Shown: positions 44,323-55,614 of the stretch, piece by piece
How the letters are laid out: each line of letters opens with the position of its first letter
Position numbering within the stretch: the first letter of the stretch is position 1
Notes under the pieces: generated by a model
The model's database searches: none
Seen by the model: the letters and a program-made list of their open reading frames with translations, nothing else
What the model was told of the DNA's origin: nothing
Source: Chitinophagaceae bacterium IBVUCB2
Lineage (GTDB): Bacteria > Bacteroidota > Bacteroidia > Chitinophagales > Chitinophagaceae
Length of the DNA: 64,000 nt
Direction: 5' to 3'
Assembly: GCA_002127295.1 (NCBI GenBank)
Contig: NFUV01000001.1
Span: forward strand, 1,798,001-1,862,000
Translations under genes and position numbers: made by a program

Positions 44323-45621
44323 ATGAACGAAAACATAAATAAAGAACTTACAACTCCTCAATCGCCCCGATACCTGCAAATCATAAATGCAGTATTGTTT
44401 GTAGGATTGCTAACCGTTGGGGGTATAGCTTCATTAACAATGAAGAAGGCTTCCATTTCTGAAGATGAGAACCGAAAACTTACCCAGTTCCCTGCATTTT
44501 CGGACAGTACTTTCTGGAGTGGCAAATATTTTAAGCAAATGGAAAATTATTATGCTGACAATTTTCCATTTAGAGATAAATGGATTTCATCTGCCGCCGC
44601 TTTTAAAAATTACATCGGTTACCAATCCAGTGAGATCAAAATATATGACCCCACCAACGATGCTGAAGCCAATGAAACAACAGATACCACTAAAGAGGAA
44701 ACAACACAGAATGGTCCTTTGCCGGATGATGGTGCAACCGGGGAGGTAAAGAAAAGATTATTTGTATTTAAAAATCGTGGCTTTGAAATGTTTGGCGGGG
44801 GTCCGGCTATGGGTAAATCATATGCCAATGTTATCAACCAGTATAATCGTTTATTGAGCCCCGGCATTCAAGTGTATAATTTAATTATTCCAGTGGCATT
44901 GGAGTTTGAACTCACCGAGAAATATGCAAGCTTACAAAAGCCAAATCGACCTGCCATTGAAAATGTATATAATACATTAGACTCCAATGTAAAAAAAGTA
45001 TGGGCTATAGATGAAATCAGAAAACACAGGGAAGAGTATATATATTTTAATACCGACCATCACTGGACAAGCCTCGGTGCATATTATGCTTACCGGGCAT
45101 TTTGTACTACTGCGGGCCTTACTCCTGTTTCTTTGGACACTGTTCCATCTAAAACAAAAAAAGCTTTTCTGGGCTCTTTATACAGGTTAACCAGGGATCC
45201 TAAGCTAAAAGAAAACCCCGATTCAGTTCGGTATTATTTGTTCAAAGACTCGGTGAATTTTTATATAGGTGCCAATACTAAAATTGGCTATTGGGCCAGA
45301 TCAAAAATGTACGGAGAAGGCGCCAGCGGCTCAAATAGTTATTCTGTTTTTCTGCAAGGAGACTTACCTATTGTAAAAATGGAAACACAACACAAGAACG
45401 GAAGAAAAATTGCAATCGTAAAAGAATCATATGGCAACGCATTTGCGCCGTTCCTGATCAATAATTATGAAAAGGTAATTGTAGTAGACCAACGATATTA
45501 TACCGGCGATTTTATTGCGATGTTAAAAGCAGAAGGTATTAATGAGTTATTATTTATCAACAATATTTTTGCAGCACATACACCGTTTCATATTGATAAG
45601 ATAAAGGGATTGAAGAAGTAG
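44323..45621 (+). CDS. DHHW-family (AlgX/AlgJ-like) O-acetyltransferase partner
   Basis: The ATG at 44323 is preferred over a GTG at 44317. A single membrane helix (about 20-42) anchors a periplasmic SGNH-like domain. The defining motif NTDHHWTSLGAYYAYRAF contains Asp245, His246 and His247, and KESYGNAFAPFL supplies the serine region. A low-complexity Thr/Glu linker sits near residues 105-140. It should pass acetyl groups from the MBOAT protein to a polysaccharide that cannot be named from this window. Confidence 0.88.
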   Translation: MNENINKELTTPQSPRYLQIINAVLFVGLLTVGGIASLTMKKASISEDENRKLTQFPAFSDSTFWSGKYFKQMENYYADNFPFRDKWISSAAAFKNYIGYQSSEIKIYDPTNDAEANETTDTTKEETTQNGPLPDDGATGEVKKRLFVFKNRGFEMFGGGPAMGKSYANVINQYNRLLSPGIQVYNLIIPVALEFELTEKYASLQKPNRPAIENVYNTLDSNVKKVWAIDEIRKHREEYIYFNTDHHWTSLGAYYAYRAFCTTAGLTPVSLDTVPSKTKKAFLGSLYRLTRDPKLKENPDSVRYYLFKDSVNFYIGANTKIGYWARSKMYGEGASGSNSYSVFLQGDLPIVKMETQHKNGRKIAIVKESYGNAFAPFLINNYEKVIVVDQRYYTGDFIAMLKAEGINELLFINNIFAAHTPFHIDKIKGLKK

Positions 45622-45660
45622 TTTATATTTTTCTTTGCAGTTGACTGTGCTTTAAAATGA

Positions 45661-45689
45661 AAGCGTCTTCCAGATACTGGAAGACGCTT
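45661..45689. terminator. Bidirectional terminator, perfect 13-bp stem
   Basis: AAGCGTCTTCCAG pairs perfectly with CTGGAAGACGCTT around the 3-nt loop ATA, between the convergent DHHW and glucosaminidase genes. Confidence 0.85.
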
Positions 45690-45722
45690 TAAGCAGAATA
45701 ATGAAAAGCTAAATACGATACA

Positions 45723-46154
45723 CTACAATTGTAAGTTTTTACGCACCCAGGCCACTTTAGGTTTTAATTCATTGTTGTATTTATCTCCTGTTGCATACTT
45801 TACATATTTCAGGAAATGATAATAGTCTGCTTTAGGATATTTTTTCCTCCATTTATCGTAACGTTTTTTCTGCCAGTCTTTATAGTACTTTATACACTCT
45901 TTATCAGATTCAAATTTTTTACATTTATTGCCATTTACATAAAAACCAAACAAGTTGTGATAGCGCAGACAGCATTTTTTACAGTTTAAATTACCTGTTT
46001 CCTGCATACATTGGGCCATTACAAAATCAGGGTGCAGGATGCCGGCATCTTTGATAGCATCATACATGGCCTGCATTTTGGCTTTGTCTATTTTCTGTGA
46101 AAATCCCTGTTGAAACGTAAGCAGGAGGAGCGTAGCAAATAATAGTTTCTTCAT
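45723..46154 (-). CDS. Small secreted glucosaminidase (GH73/FlgJ-like)
   Basis: A signal peptide (1-19) precedes a short domain with the GH73 pattern: HPDFVMAQCMQETGNL with the candidate catalytic Glu, NLFGFYVNG, and a Tyr-rich tail ending YNNELKPKVAWVRKNL. Four Cys around residues 56-62 and 78 are unusual and may bind metal or form disulfides. It probably trims peptidoglycan glycan chains. Confidence 0.82.
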   Translation of the reverse strand: MKKLLFATLLLLTFQQGFSQKIDKAKMQAMYDAIKDAGILHPDFVMAQCMQETGNLNCKKCCLRYHNLFGFYVNGNKCKKFESDKECIKYYKDWQKKRYDKWRKKYPKADYYHFLKYVKYATGDKYNNELKPKVAWVRKNLQL

Positions 46155-46284
46155 GCAATTTTTTTAAGTGAATAATATTGAAACTGCCGAATAGAAAACT
46201 TTTCGGGTTTAGGATTAATTATCTAAATATACAAAAATCACTTCTTTTAACATATTCCTTTACTTTGCACAAACAGCAGCTTTT

Positions 46285-46998
46285 ATGAATACATCCATGA
46301 TGACAAACGAGGGTAATGAGTTGCAGGAAACGAGGAGTCCTTTATTTTCACCTCAACCCGCTGTATTAAAGTTTATAGCGAAATTTATCTCCTATTTATT
46401 TCATCCTGTTTTTGTTCCATTGTATGTGGTAATGTTTATGGCTTATGTACATCCTTATCTTTTTACTGCATTGGGCGAATGGAACAAAACAAGGATAGTA
46501 ATGATGGCTGCTTTAATGTTTACCTTTTTCCCATTGGTTACTGTACTTCTTTTAAAAGGACTTTCTTTTATTGATTCTATTTATCTCCATACAAAAAAAG
46601 ATCGTATTATTCCGTTGATTGCATGCGGTGTGTGGTATTTCTGGATCACTTATATCTGGTGGAATAGTAATAAAATGGAAGATGCCCTTCCGATTCCAAA
46701 GGAAGCGGTACAGCTAGCACTAGCAACATTTATTGCCTCCTGGATGGGGTTAATGGCGAATATTAAAATTAAAATTAGCCTGCATGCCATTGCAGTAGGA
46801 GTAATGATGACACTTTTTATATCTATGGCATTATCACAAGATCTGAATTTTGGAATATGGCTTTCGGGTGCGTTACTAGTTACAGGTTTGGTTTGTACCT
46901 CAAGATTTATTGTGTCTGATCACACCACATTAGAAGTATACGGAGGGCTTGCTATAGGAGTAGTGTCTGTTTTGACAGCTATCCTTTTTATTAATTAA
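46285..46998 (+). CDS. PAP2-like polytopic membrane protein
   Basis: The 237-residue protein has about six membrane helices and degenerate phosphatidic-acid-phosphatase motifs: KKDRIIP, KISLHAIAVG in place of PSGH, and SRFIVSDHTTLEVYGG, which keeps the SR...H pattern. It may be a lipid phosphatase or an inactive relative. It is convergent with the receiver-kinase gene 9 bp downstream. Confidence 0.6.
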   Translation: MNTSMMTNEGNELQETRSPLFSPQPAVLKFIAKFISYLFHPVFVPLYVVMFMAYVHPYLFTALGEWNKTRIVMMAALMFTFFPLVTVLLLKGLSFIDSIYLHTKKDRIIPLIACGVWYFWITYIWWNSNKMEDALPIPKEAVQLALATFIASWMGLMANIKIKISLHAIAVGVMMTLFISMALSQDLNFGIWLSGALLVTGLVCTSRFIVSDHTTLEVYGGLAIGVVSVLTAILFIN

Positions 46999-47007
46999 GC
47001 GTTCTTC

Positions 47008-48300
47008 CTATGACTCTGAATTTATGGGCTGAGTCTCGGGTAAAATTATTGTAAAGGCAGAGCCTTTGTCTATTTCACTTTCAGCAGCAATACTGCCACC
47101 ATGTTTTTCTACTATTTTTTTGCAAATAGATAATCCTACTCCGGTTCCTTCAAACTCCTGGTAATTATGCAATCTTTTAAATACTTTGAAGATTTCCTGG
47201 CTGTGCTTATTGTCAAATCCAATTCCATTATCCGTAATAGTGATCTTATGATATGTAACCCCTTTGTTTTTGCCATTAAATTGTAGAGTTTCTGCGTTTT
47301 TGATTTTTTCAGTTTTTATTTCGATTACTAACTCTTCTGTCTTTTTCCGGAATTTAACCGCATTACTGATGATGTTGGAAAAAAGTTGTTGTATAAGACC
47401 CGGCACTGCGGAAATAACCGGAAGGTTCTTGTAGTTAATTATTGCTTTACTTTTTTCTATTTCCACCTCCAGCTCATTCAATGTTTCTGACACAATGTTG
47501 TTTAAGTCAGTCATTTTATAATCAGAAGAATTAACTGAATGACGGGAAAAATCAAGCAGGTTATTTATTAGGCTTTGCATTCTTCGGGATGCACTGATGA
47601 TTTTAGAAAAATATCGTTCCGTTTCTTCATCCTGTCCTTTTTTGATCAGTATCTTATCGCTGAACATCTGAATTTTTCGTAAAGGTTCCTGCAGGTCATG
47701 CGATGCCATGTAAGCAAATTGATCAAGCTCTTCGTTCATCTCTTTCAGGTATGCATTATTCGTTATTAGTTGTTCATTGAGCAACTTCACTTTTTCTTCA
47801 GACATTTTCCTTTCTTCAATTTCTTTTTGCAGTGAGAGATTAGTCGCCAATAATCTCTTTTCCTGTAATTGAAGCTGGCGATTCTTTCGGTAGAGCTCTA
47901 CAAAAACGGCCACCTTGGCCCGCAGCAGATCAGAGTTGATAGGTTTATAGATATAATCAACACCACCCATTTTGTAACCTCTGAAAGCATAGTCTTCATC
48001 ATTGCTGTAGGCGGTAATAAAAATTATAGGTATATGTTTTAGTATATCTCTATCATAAATGATAGTAGCTGTTTCAAATCCATTAAGATCCGGCATTTGT
48101 ACATCCATCAGGATCAAAGAAAAATCATGCTCGGTTAGCAAAATTTTTAATGCAGCACGGCCCGAATTTGCACGGATGATAGTATACTTGTCTTTCTCAA
48201 GTATCGCTTCAATGGAAAACAAGTTATCTTCCCTGTCATCCACTACCAGTATCTTAATATCCGATTTCTGAGCAGTTTTATTTGTTGTGGTTACCTTCAT
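47008..48300 (-). CDS. Receiver-histidine kinase without membrane segments
   Basis: The 430-residue protein has an N-terminal receiver (about 15-130; VVDDREDN, Asp in LILMDVQMP, Lys in YIYKPIN), a coiled coil (about 135-190), HisKA with MASHDLQEPLRKI and HATPase_c (DNGIGFD, GTGVGLSICKKIVEKHGG). It starts 6 bp after the giant hybrid kinase stop on the same strand, so the two form an operon. The receiver likely takes phosphate from the giant kinase. Confidence 0.93.
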   Translation of the reverse strand: MKVTTTNKTAQKSDIKILVVDDREDNLFSIEAILEKDKYTIIRANSGRAALKILLTEHDFSLILMDVQMPDLNGFETATIIYDRDILKHIPIIFITAYSNDEDYAFRGYKMGGVDYIYKPINSDLLRAKVAVFVELYRKNRQLQLQEKRLLATNLSLQKEIEERKMSEEKVKLLNEQLITNNAYLKEMNEELDQFAYMASHDLQEPLRKIQMFSDKILIKKGQDEETERYFSKIISASRRMQSLINNLLDFSRHSVNSSDYKMTDLNNIVSETLNELEVEIEKSKAIINYKNLPVISAVPGLIQQLFSNIISNAVKFRKKTEELVIEIKTEKIKNAETLQFNGKNKGVTYHKITITDNGIGFDNKHSQEIFKVFKRLHNYQEFEGTGVGLSICKKIVEKHGGSIAAESEIDKGSAFTIILPETQPINSES

Positions 48301-48306
48301 TATGGC

Positions 48307-51300
48307 TTACTTATATAACCACACTCTCATTAAAGAAAGTAACTGGTCGATCTTAACTGGTTTAGTAATATAATCGGATGCTCCCGCTTCGATACATTTT
48401 TCCCGGTCGCCTTTCATTGCCTTCGCTGTTACAGCAATAATTGGTAAGCTATTATTTTTATGCTCTCTCCTGATCTTCTGTGTTGTCTCATACCCATCCA
48501 TTTCCGGCATCATAATATCCATCAATACTATATCAATATCCTGTTTTTCTTCCAATATATGCATGGCTTCCTGGCCACTTTCGGCAGTAATAGTTTGTAT
48601 GGCATATCTTTCAAATGCTGTTGTAAGGGCAAACAGGTTACGAACATCGTCATCCACCACCAACACTTTCTTGTTAGTTAGTATATCATTTTTACTACGC
48701 AGATTCTCGATAAGTTTTCTCTTTGCCGGCAACAAATCTTTATGATCGATATGTAACAATAAAACAACTTCTTCCAACAAAAGATCTAATGAATTTACAT
48801 CCTTAAGTAATATCCTGTTGGCATACTGCTTCAACTGAGTTCGTTCTTTTGGAGAAAAATCCCTTGCAGAATACACCACAACCGGTGTCATCATTTTCTT
48901 TTTTATTTTACCAATCTCCACTACCAGATCCATACCACCGATATCTGGCAGCATATAATCTACAATGATTCCGTCGTAATCATTTTCCTTTATTTTTTCA
49001 AGTGCTTTTGTACCTGAGTCAACTATTTCAATATTGATCAGTTCATCATTTTCAAGTATTTTGGCTACCTGTGAAGAATCGAGTTCATTGTCTTCGATAA
49101 CAAGTAATCTCTTTTGCTTCCGGTCATTATACTGTATGATGTCATCAAACAGATCAGCTAATGCTGATGTTTTTAATGGCTTTAAGTTAAAACTCCTTGC
49201 GCCACGCTGCATAGCCAGTAACCGATTCTCTTCTCCAGAGATCAGGTGTACAGGTATATGCCGGAAGTTAATATCATTCTTAAACAAGTCCAGTATTCTC
49301 CATCCGCTGGCATCCGGAAGTTTTACATCCAGTGTTACCGCAATTGGAGTGTATTTATTAACCAGATCGAATACATCGCCGAAGGCAGTAGCGATAACAA
49401 CTTTCAGGTCCATCTTATGGGCTTTGTCGATCATGATCTTTCCAAAGCGTATGTCATCTTCAATTACCAATATAACTTTGTCACCACTACTTATATTATT
49501 CCTGTCATCACCTGCATCATTAATAATTTCATTGAGAGCATCAAGATCTTTTGTTTCATTTACTTTTATTGTGGGAACAGAATGTAATACAGCATCCGGG
49601 TTATTACTTTCCCCCAGTTTGTACTCAATTACTTTCAGCATGCTTTGCTTTTCTCTTTTTCCTATTGCCGGGTTATAATCAATAGGTAAGAATAAAGTAA
49701 AGACGCTGCCTTGTCCTACCTGGCTGGAAAGCTCAATAGATCCACCTAATAGATCGGCAAGACCGCGGCTGATAGAAAGTCCGAGCCCCGTACCTCCGTA
49801 CTTACGACTGGTAGAACCTTCTGCCTGCTGGAATGCTTCAAATATGATATTCTGTTTGTCCCTCGAAATACCGATACCCGTATCCCTGATCTCAAAAGCA
49901 ACAACCCGTTGTGCATTTTCAAGATTTTGATTGGATTGACGCCAGTTATGATCGGCCTCATAGATCCTTAATTTCACTTCTCCTTTCTCTGTAAACTTAA
50001 AGGCATTTGAAAGAAGATTTTTAAGGATCTGGTTTAATCGCTGGGCATCTGTCTCCATGCTAGCAGGTAATTTTTCATCCAATTCAATATTAAAGCCCAG
50101 ATTTTTATTATCTGAAATGTGTTTGAATGTTGTTTCAACAAAAGCAGTAATCTCGTTGAATTGAAGTCGAACAAAGTCAGTAGAAATATAACCAGATTCA
50201 ATTTTAGAAAGGTCAAGAATATCATTGATCAATTGAATAAGGTCATCACCACAGCTATGAATTGTTTTCGCATAGCTTACCTGTTTATCATTCAGGTTAC
50301 CATCGTGGTTCTCATATAATTGTTGCGCAAGAATAAGCAATGAGTTCAACGGTGTACGTAACTCATGCGACATATTTGCAAGGAACTCTGATTTGTATTT
50401 CGAAGTAAGCTGCAACTGTTCCGCCTTTTCTTCCAGTGATAACCTTGCTTCTTCCACCTCCTTGTTCTTGTCTTCCACTTCTTCTTTTTGTTTTACCAGC
50501 AAGTGTGCTTTATCCTGCAACTCTTCGTTGGTTCTTCTTAACTCATCGGTAAGTGACTGAGATTGTACCAACAAACTTTCTGTTCTTGTATTTGCTTCAA
50601 TGGTATTTAATACGATACCGATACTTTCTGTTAACTGGCTTAAAAAGTCCAGGTGGGTTTCACTAAATGTATCAAAAGAGGCGAGTTCAATAACCGCTTT
50701 AATTTCTGTTTCAAATAGTACCGGCAATACAATCAGGTTAAGGGGTGACGCTTTACCAAGTCCCGATCCAATCTTGATATAATTCTTAGGAACGTTTGAT
50801 AACAAGATTCTTTCTTTATCCATGGCACACTGGCCTACAAGACCTTCACCCATTGCAAATTCTTTTGCCACTTTTACTTCTTCCCCAAAAGCATAGGCAG
50901 AGAATAATTTAAGTTTTTGATTTTTAAAATTATCATCTTGCTCCAAAATGTAGAACATACCTTTTTGTGCATTCACCACCTGCGCCAACTCGGAAAGAAT
51001 ACGTCGTGTTACGGTATTCAAATCTTTTTGTCCCTGCAACATCTGTGTAAACTTCGCAAGGTTGGATTTTAACCAGTCTTGTTCCTGGTTACGCAATGTT
51101 GTTTGCTTCAGGTTTGCGATCATCTGGTTGATGGTATCTTTCAACTCTTCAACCTCACCTTTTGCTTCCACACGGATCATCTGGGTAAGGTCACCTTTCG
51201 TTACCGCAGAAGCCACTTCAGAAATGGCCCGCACCTGTGTTGTAAGATTCTCTGCTAACTGGTTTACGTTTTCCGTTAAGTTTTTCCAGATACCTGACGC

Positions 51301-54300
51301 ACCCGGTACAGATGCCTGTCCTCCTAATCTTCCTTCCACACCCACCTCACGGGCAACGTTAGTTACCTGGTCGGCAAACAAGGCCAATGTATCCGTCATC
51401 TCATTGATCGTATCAATCAACTGCGCCACCTCACCACGGGATACGATGGATAATTTTTGTTTCAGGTTACCAGTAGCCACCGCTGTTACCACTTTTGCAA
51501 TACCACGAACCTGGTTAGTAAGATTCGATGCCATCATGTTAACAGAGTCGGTCAAATCTTTCCATGTACCTGCCACACCTTGTACCTCTGCTTGTCCACC
51601 AAGCTTACCATCGGTACCAACTTCTCTTGCCACACGGGTAACTTCAAATGCAAATGAGTTCAACTGATCCACCATTGTATTGATGGTATTTTTCAAATCG
51701 AAAATCTCACCTTTTACATCGATCGTTACTTTTTTATTTAAGTCACCAGACGCCACCGCTTTTGTAACCTCTGCAATATTTCTTACCTGTGAGGTAAGGT
51801 TACCGGTCATTTGGTTTACTGAGTCGGTCAAGTCTTTCCATGTACCCGCCACACCCGGTACAAATGCCTGGCCTCCTAACTTACCTTCCGATCCCACCTC
51901 TCTTGCCACACGGGTTACCTCAGAAGCAAAGGCCCGCAACTGATCCACCATTGTATTCAATGTTTCTTTCAATTGCAATATCTCACCTCTAACGTCAACC
52001 GTAATTTTTCTTGACATGTCACCATTCGCCACAGCGATTGCCACTTCAGCGATGTTACGTACCTGTGCAGTAAGGTTACCAGCCATCTGATTCACGGAGT
52101 CCGTTAAATCTTTCCATGTACCACCAACACCCGGTACATTTGCTTGTCCTCCCAATTTTCCATCTGTACCAACCTCTCTCGCCACCCTCGTTACCTCTGA
52201 TGCAAATGAACGAAGTTGTTCCACCATCGTGTTGATGGTATTTTTCAATTCCAGGATCTCACCTTTTACATCCACTTCAATTTTTCTTGATAAGTCACCA
52301 TTCGCAACCGCTGTTGTTACCTCCGCAATGTTTCTTACCTGCGATGTAAGATTGGATGCCATTTTATTTACAGAGTCCGTTAAATCTTTCCAAAGACCTT
52401 CCACACCCGGTACATCTGCCTGGCCTCCCAACTTACCTTCACTACCTACCTCACGGGCAACACGGAATACCTCAGAACCAAATGAGTTCAACTGGTCCAC
52501 CATCGTATTGATCGTATTCTTTAACTCTAATATCTCACCCTTAACGTCAACCGTAATTTTTCTTGACAGGTCGCCTTTCGCCACCGCTGTTGTAACGTCG
52601 GCAATATTTCTTACCTGTGATGTAAGATTCGATCCCATCTGGTTTACTGAATCCGTTAAGTCTTTCCAGGTACCACCTACCCCCTGCACTTTTGCTTGTC
52701 CACCCAATTTTCCTTCTGTACCAACCTCTAATGCCACACGGGTTACCTCTGATGCAAAGGAGTTCAACTGATCCACCATCGTATTGATGGTGTTTTTTAA
52801 GTCAAGAATTTCTCCCGCAACGTTTACAGTAATTTTTTTAGAAAGGTCACCAGTTGCAACGGCTGTTGTTACATCCGCAATATTTCTTACCTGTGCTGTA
52901 AGGTTTGACGCCATCTGGTTTACTGACTCTGTCAAATCTTTCCATGTACCACCCACATCCTGCACTTTTGCTTGTCCTCCGAGTTTACCTTCAGTACCTA
53001 CTTCCAATGCCACACGGGTTACCTCAGATGCAAATGAGTTCAACTGATCCACCATGGTATTGATGGTATTCTTTAATTCGAGAATTTCACCCTTAACATC
53101 AACCGTAATTTTTCTTGATAAGTCACCTTTTGCCACGGCTGTTGTTACCTCTGCAATATTTCTTACCTGTGCAGTAAGATTCGATCCCATCTGGTTCACC
53201 GAATCCGTTAAGTCTTTCCATACACCACCGATTCCTTTTACCGTTGCCTGTCCTCCTAGTTTACCTTCACTACCCACCTCTCTTGCCACACGGGTTACCT
53301 CAACGGAAAATGAGTTCAACTGATCCACCATCGTATTAATCGTATTCTTCAACTCAAGGATCTCTCCTTTTACTTCCACCGTAATTTTTCTTGATAAGTC
53401 ACCTTTCGCCACCGCAGTGGAAACTTCTGCAATATTTCTTACCTGGCCTGTAAGATTCGACGCCATTTGATTTACTGTATCGGTCAAATCTTTCCATGTA
53501 CCGGCAACTCCTTTTACTTCTGCTTGTCCACCAAGCTTACCATCTGTACCTACCTCTCTTGCCACACGGGTTACCTCCGATGAAAATGAATTCAACTGAT
53601 CCACCATGGTATTGATGGTATTCTTCAACTCCAGAATTTCTCCTTGTACATCCACCGTAATTTTTTTCCGCAAGTCACCTTTCGCCACGGCAGTTGTTAC
53701 TTCCGCAATATTTCTTACCTGTGCTGTTAGGTTACCTGCCATCTGGTTCACAGAGTCTGTCAAATCTTTCCATACACCTGCCACCCCTTTTACTTTTGCT
53801 TGTCCTCCCAGTTTACCTTCACTACCAACTTCTCTTGCCACACGGGTTACCTCCATGGAAAACAAATTCAATTGTTTTACCATGTCATTTACCTCCGCAG
53901 CAATCTTTGCAAACTCTCCCTGTAATAAGTGATCGCCAATTTTCAATGGCATTTCCTGTGAAAGATTTCCTTTTGCAACCGAACTGATTACATGGGCTAT
54001 TTCAATAGTAGGATGTACAAGGTCAGATATAAGTGAATTGATTGAATCAACCCCGTTAGCCCATGATCCTTTAGCCTGGCGTGGCAACACAACCCGGTGA
54101 TTAAGATGACCTTTTTTACCGATGGTGTTTTTTGCCTGTGTAAGTTCATCCATCAGCATTTCATTCAGTGAAATGATCTGGTTAAGCGTATCACATATTT
54201 TACCGCTTACTCCTATTTTATCTTCAGGCAACCGCACCTCAAAATTTCCATCTTTTACCTGCATTAAAACTTTAAGCAATTCACGGCTGTCAAGTTCATT

Positions 54301-54489
54301 GGAGAAAGTGATATCAAGATTAGAAAGACCATTGTTTTTTGCAGCAGAAGATTTTCCATTGGAAGCTATTTTTCCGTTAGTGTGAACTTTCGGGGATGTT
54401 TTTTTTATTCGACGAGGAGCTTTCAATAAATTTTTAACCTCAGGAGAGGGTGAAGCTAGCTTTTCAGCTGGCTTTAATTTTTTCTTCAT
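48307..54489 (-). CDS. Giant soluble hybrid histidine kinase with ten HAMP repeats and three receivers
   Basis: The 2060-residue protein has no membrane helix. Order: a basic Ser/Lys-rich N-terminus (1-55), a degenerate HAMP-like region (about 56-213), ten tandem 92-residue HAMP repeats (214-1133), a GAF domain (about 1165-1315), a coiled coil (about 1320-1365), HisKA with phospho-His1375 in [11 protein letters not shown], HATPase_c ([20 protein letters not shown]), and three receivers with Asp in LDVKLPD, VDYMLPD and MDIMMPE (Asp1991). The plan resembles fungal group III kinases (Nik1/Os-1), which use HAMP arrays to sense osmotic stress, and related bacterial proteins. The stimulus here is unknown. 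It leads an operon with the 430-residue receiver-kinase. Confidence 0.95.
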   Translation of the reverse strand: MKKKLKPAEKLASPSPEVKNLLKAPRRIKKTSPKVHTNGKIASNGKSSAAKNNGLSNLDITFSNELDSRELLKVLMQVKDGNFEVRLPEDKIGVSGKICDTLNQIISLNEMLMDELTQAKNTIGKKGHLNHRVVLPRQAKGSWANGVDSINSLISDLVHPTIEIAHVISSVAKGNLSQEMPLKIGDHLLQGEFAKIAAEVNDMVKQLNLFSMEVTRVAREVGSEGKLGGQAKVKGVAGVWKDLTDSVNQMAGNLTAQVRNIAEVTTAVAKGDLRKKITVDVQGEILELKNTINTMVDQLNSFSSEVTRVAREVGTDGKLGGQAEVKGVAGTWKDLTDTVNQMASNLTGQVRNIAEVSTAVAKGDLSRKITVEVKGEILELKNTINTMVDQLNSFSVEVTRVAREVGSEGKLGGQATVKGIGGVWKDLTDSVNQMGSNLTAQVRNIAEVTTAVAKGDLSRKITVDVKGEILELKNTINTMVDQLNSFASEVTRVALEVGTEGKLGGQAKVQDVGGTWKDLTESVNQMASNLTAQVRNIADVTTAVATGDLSKKITVNVAGEILDLKNTINTMVDQLNSFASEVTRVALEVGTEGKLGGQAKVQGVGGTWKDLTDSVNQMGSNLTSQVRNIADVTTAVAKGDLSRKITVDVKGEILELKNTINTMVDQLNSFGSEVFRVAREVGSEGKLGGQADVPGVEGLWKDLTDSVNKMASNLTSQVRNIAEVTTAVANGDLSRKIEVDVKGEILELKNTINTMVEQLRSFASEVTRVAREVGTDGKLGGQANVPGVGGTWKDLTDSVNQMAGNLTAQVRNIAEVAIAVANGDMSRKITVDVRGEILQLKETLNTMVDQLRAFASEVTRVAREVGSEGKLGGQAFVPGVAGTWKDLTDSVNQMTGNLTSQVRNIAEVTKAVASGDLNKKVTIDVKGEIFDLKNTINTMVDQLNSFAFEVTRVAREVGTDGKLGGQAEVQGVAGTWKDLTDSVNMMASNLTNQVRGIAKVVTAVATGNLKQKLSIVSRGEVAQLIDTINEMTDTLALFADQVTNVAREVGVEGRLGGQASVPGASGIWKNLTENVNQLAENLTTQVRAISEVASAVTKGDLTQMIRVEAKGEVEELKDTINQMIANLKQTTLRNQEQDWLKSNLAKFTQMLQGQKDLNTVTRRILSELAQVVNAQKGMFYILEQDDNFKNQKLKLFSAYAFGEEVKVAKEFAMGEGLVGQCAMDKERILLSNVPKNYIKIGSGLGKASPLNLIVLPVLFETEIKAVIELASFDTFSETHLDFLSQLTESIGIVLNTIEANTRTESLLVQSQSLTDELRRTNEELQDKAHLLVKQKEEVEDKNKEVEEARLSLEEKAEQLQLTSKYKSEFLANMSHELRTPLNSLLILAQQLYENHDGNLNDKQVSYAKTIHSCGDDLIQLINDILDLSKIESGYISTDFVRLQFNEITAFVETTFKHISDNKNLGFNIELDEKLPASMETDAQRLNQILKNLLSNAFKFTEKGEVKLRIYEADHNWRQSNQNLENAQRVVAFEIRDTGIGISRDKQNIIFEAFQQAEGSTSRKYGGTGLGLSISRGLADLLGGSIELSSQVGQGSVFTLFLPIDYNPAIGKREKQSMLKVIEYKLGESNNPDAVLHSVPTIKVNETKDLDALNEIINDAGDDRNNISSGDKVILVIEDDIRFGKIMIDKAHKMDLKVVIATAFGDVFDLVNKYTPIAVTLDVKLPDASGWRILDLFKNDINFRHIPVHLISGEENRLLAMQRGARSFNLKPLKTSALADLFDDIIQYNDRKQKRLLVIEDNELDSSQVAKILENDELINIEIVDSGTKALEKIKENDYDGIIVDYMLPDIGGMDLVVEIGKIKKKMMTPVVVYSARDFSPKERTQLKQYANRILLKDVNSLDLLLEEVVLLLHIDHKDLLPAKRKLIENLRSKNDILTNKKVLVVDDDVRNLFALTTAFERYAIQTITAESGQEAMHILEEKQDIDIVLMDIMMPEMDGYETTQKIRREHKNNSLPIIAVTAKAMKGDREKCIEAGASDYITKPVKIDQLLSLMRVWLYK
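51091..53850 (-). repeat. Ten tandem 276-bp HAMP-coding repeats
   Basis: Inside the giant kinase gene a 276-bp unit (92 codons) repeats ten times without gaps. Each unit runs from VTRVAREVG through [35 protein letters not shown] and [17 protein letters not shown]. The middle units are closest; the last two diverge most. The near-identity also creates long antisense open frames that are not genes. Confidence 0.95.
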
Positions 54490-54636
54490 CTTGATCAGTT
54501 AAGGTTATTATAAGGTGGTTATCGTAAAATAGTATAATATACAGTAAACAGACAAAAATCTATTCTTCCGGCTTGCCGGGCAGAAAAAAAATGTCATAAA
54601 TTACAGGTTATTATCACCAAACCCGTCGTAAAAACT

Positions 54637-55065
54637 GTGCCACAAAAAGTAGAGCTTGAAGGTAGTTTACCGTCTAAATTTATTCTTCTTGGAGAAGATG
54701 ATCCGGATGACGAGGAGATGCTTACAGAAGTATTTGCCTCCATCGACAGGTCTTTCATACTCTTTTTTGTAAATAACGGAAAAGAGGTTTTGTCTCTTCT
54801 GGAAAAATTAAAAGAAGACCAGATGCCCTGCCTGATTGTACTCGATTATAATATGCCGGGGTTGAATGGGGCAGATATACTTAAAGAAATAGGCGGTAAC
54901 CCCATTTATAAGGATATTCCAAAAATAGTTTGGAGTACTTCTGGCTCTGAAAAATTTAAAAAAACTTGTTTAGAACTTGGGGCTGCAGACTATGTAATTA
55001 AACCCTCTTGTAATAAAGATCTGGAAAAAATTGCCCGCTATATGCTTTCGCTCTGCCTTGCATGA
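54637..55065 (+). CDS. Single-domain response regulator
   Basis: The 142-residue protein is a lone receiver of the Rcp1 type: GEDDPDDEEM, Asp in LIVLDYNMPG, and Lys in YVIKPSC. The start is GTG at 54637; no ATG precedes the acidic pocket. It is divergent from the giant hybrid kinase, with 147 bp between them, and may be its phosphorelay partner. Confidence 0.88.
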   Translation: MPQKVELEGSLPSKFILLGEDDPDDEEMLTEVFASIDRSFILFFVNNGKEVLSLLEKLKEDQMPCLIVLDYNMPGLNGADILKEIGGNPIYKDIPKIVWSTSGSEKFKKTCLELGAADYVIKPSCNKDLEKIARYMLSLCLA

Positions 55066-55080
55066 GGAGATGAAAAATAA

Positions 55081-55419
55081 TCAACAAACAGTATTCAATA
55101 AGCTAACAGATATGGGTTTTTCCCAAATCACTACATTTTTATTTTTGTAATGAAAGGTAGAAATACTTCTATGAGCACTTACCAGGTACACCCTAATTTG
55201 GGGAACTGTTTCCACAATCGATTCCACACTATCCCATCCATATCCGTCCGGAAGATTATTATCAAGAAATAAAATATCGGGCTGGTTTTTTTCTAATAAG
55301 TCCAATCCATCATTCAATGTATGGGCATATGAAACGGTATGCCCCTTTTTGATGAAATAATTATTCATGATTAAACAGAAATCTGTTTCATCATCTATTA
55401 TTAGAATTTTTTGGTTCAT
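55081..55419 (-). CDS. Single-domain response regulator
   Basis: From the ATG at 55419 the product is 112 residues: IIDDETDF, Asp in ILFLDNNLPDGYG, the switch Ser in YLVSAH and a Lys in WEKPI. It is a short but complete receiver. An upstream in-frame TTG start was not used. It is convergent with the previous receiver gene, 15 bp apart. Confidence 0.85.
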   Translation of the reverse strand: MNQKILIIDDETDFCLIMNNYFIKKGHTVSYAHTLNDGLDLLEKNQPDILFLDNNLPDGYGWDSVESIVETVPQIRVYLVSAHRSISTFHYKNKNVVIWEKPISVSLLNTVC

Positions 55420-55614
55420 TTTCTTAAACGTAAACAAAGTGGTATTGGATTATTTTGCGCTATTCCCACAATTTACCTGATTTTATAAAACGTTCAATAC
55501 ATTTATTTAGTATTTGTATGAATGGCTGGTTTATGGTAAAACAAATACACAAAACTTGGGGAAAATAATATTTAGGTGCTTTTTTTGTGGTACTACCCCA
55601 AATCTTGACAACAG

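Noticed and set aside
49034-49678. 214-residue plus-strand ORF opposite the giant kinase
   Set aside because: It is Ser-rich antisense translation of receiver-coding DNA with no domain or start signal.
51091-53850. CRISPR array or satellite DNA
   Set aside because: The 276-bp period is a multiple of three within one open reading frame and encodes HAMP domains.
51062-53932. A row of long plus-strand ORFs opposite the HAMP repeats
   Set aside because: They are antisense shadows repeated because the coding repeats are near-identical; their translations have no domain.
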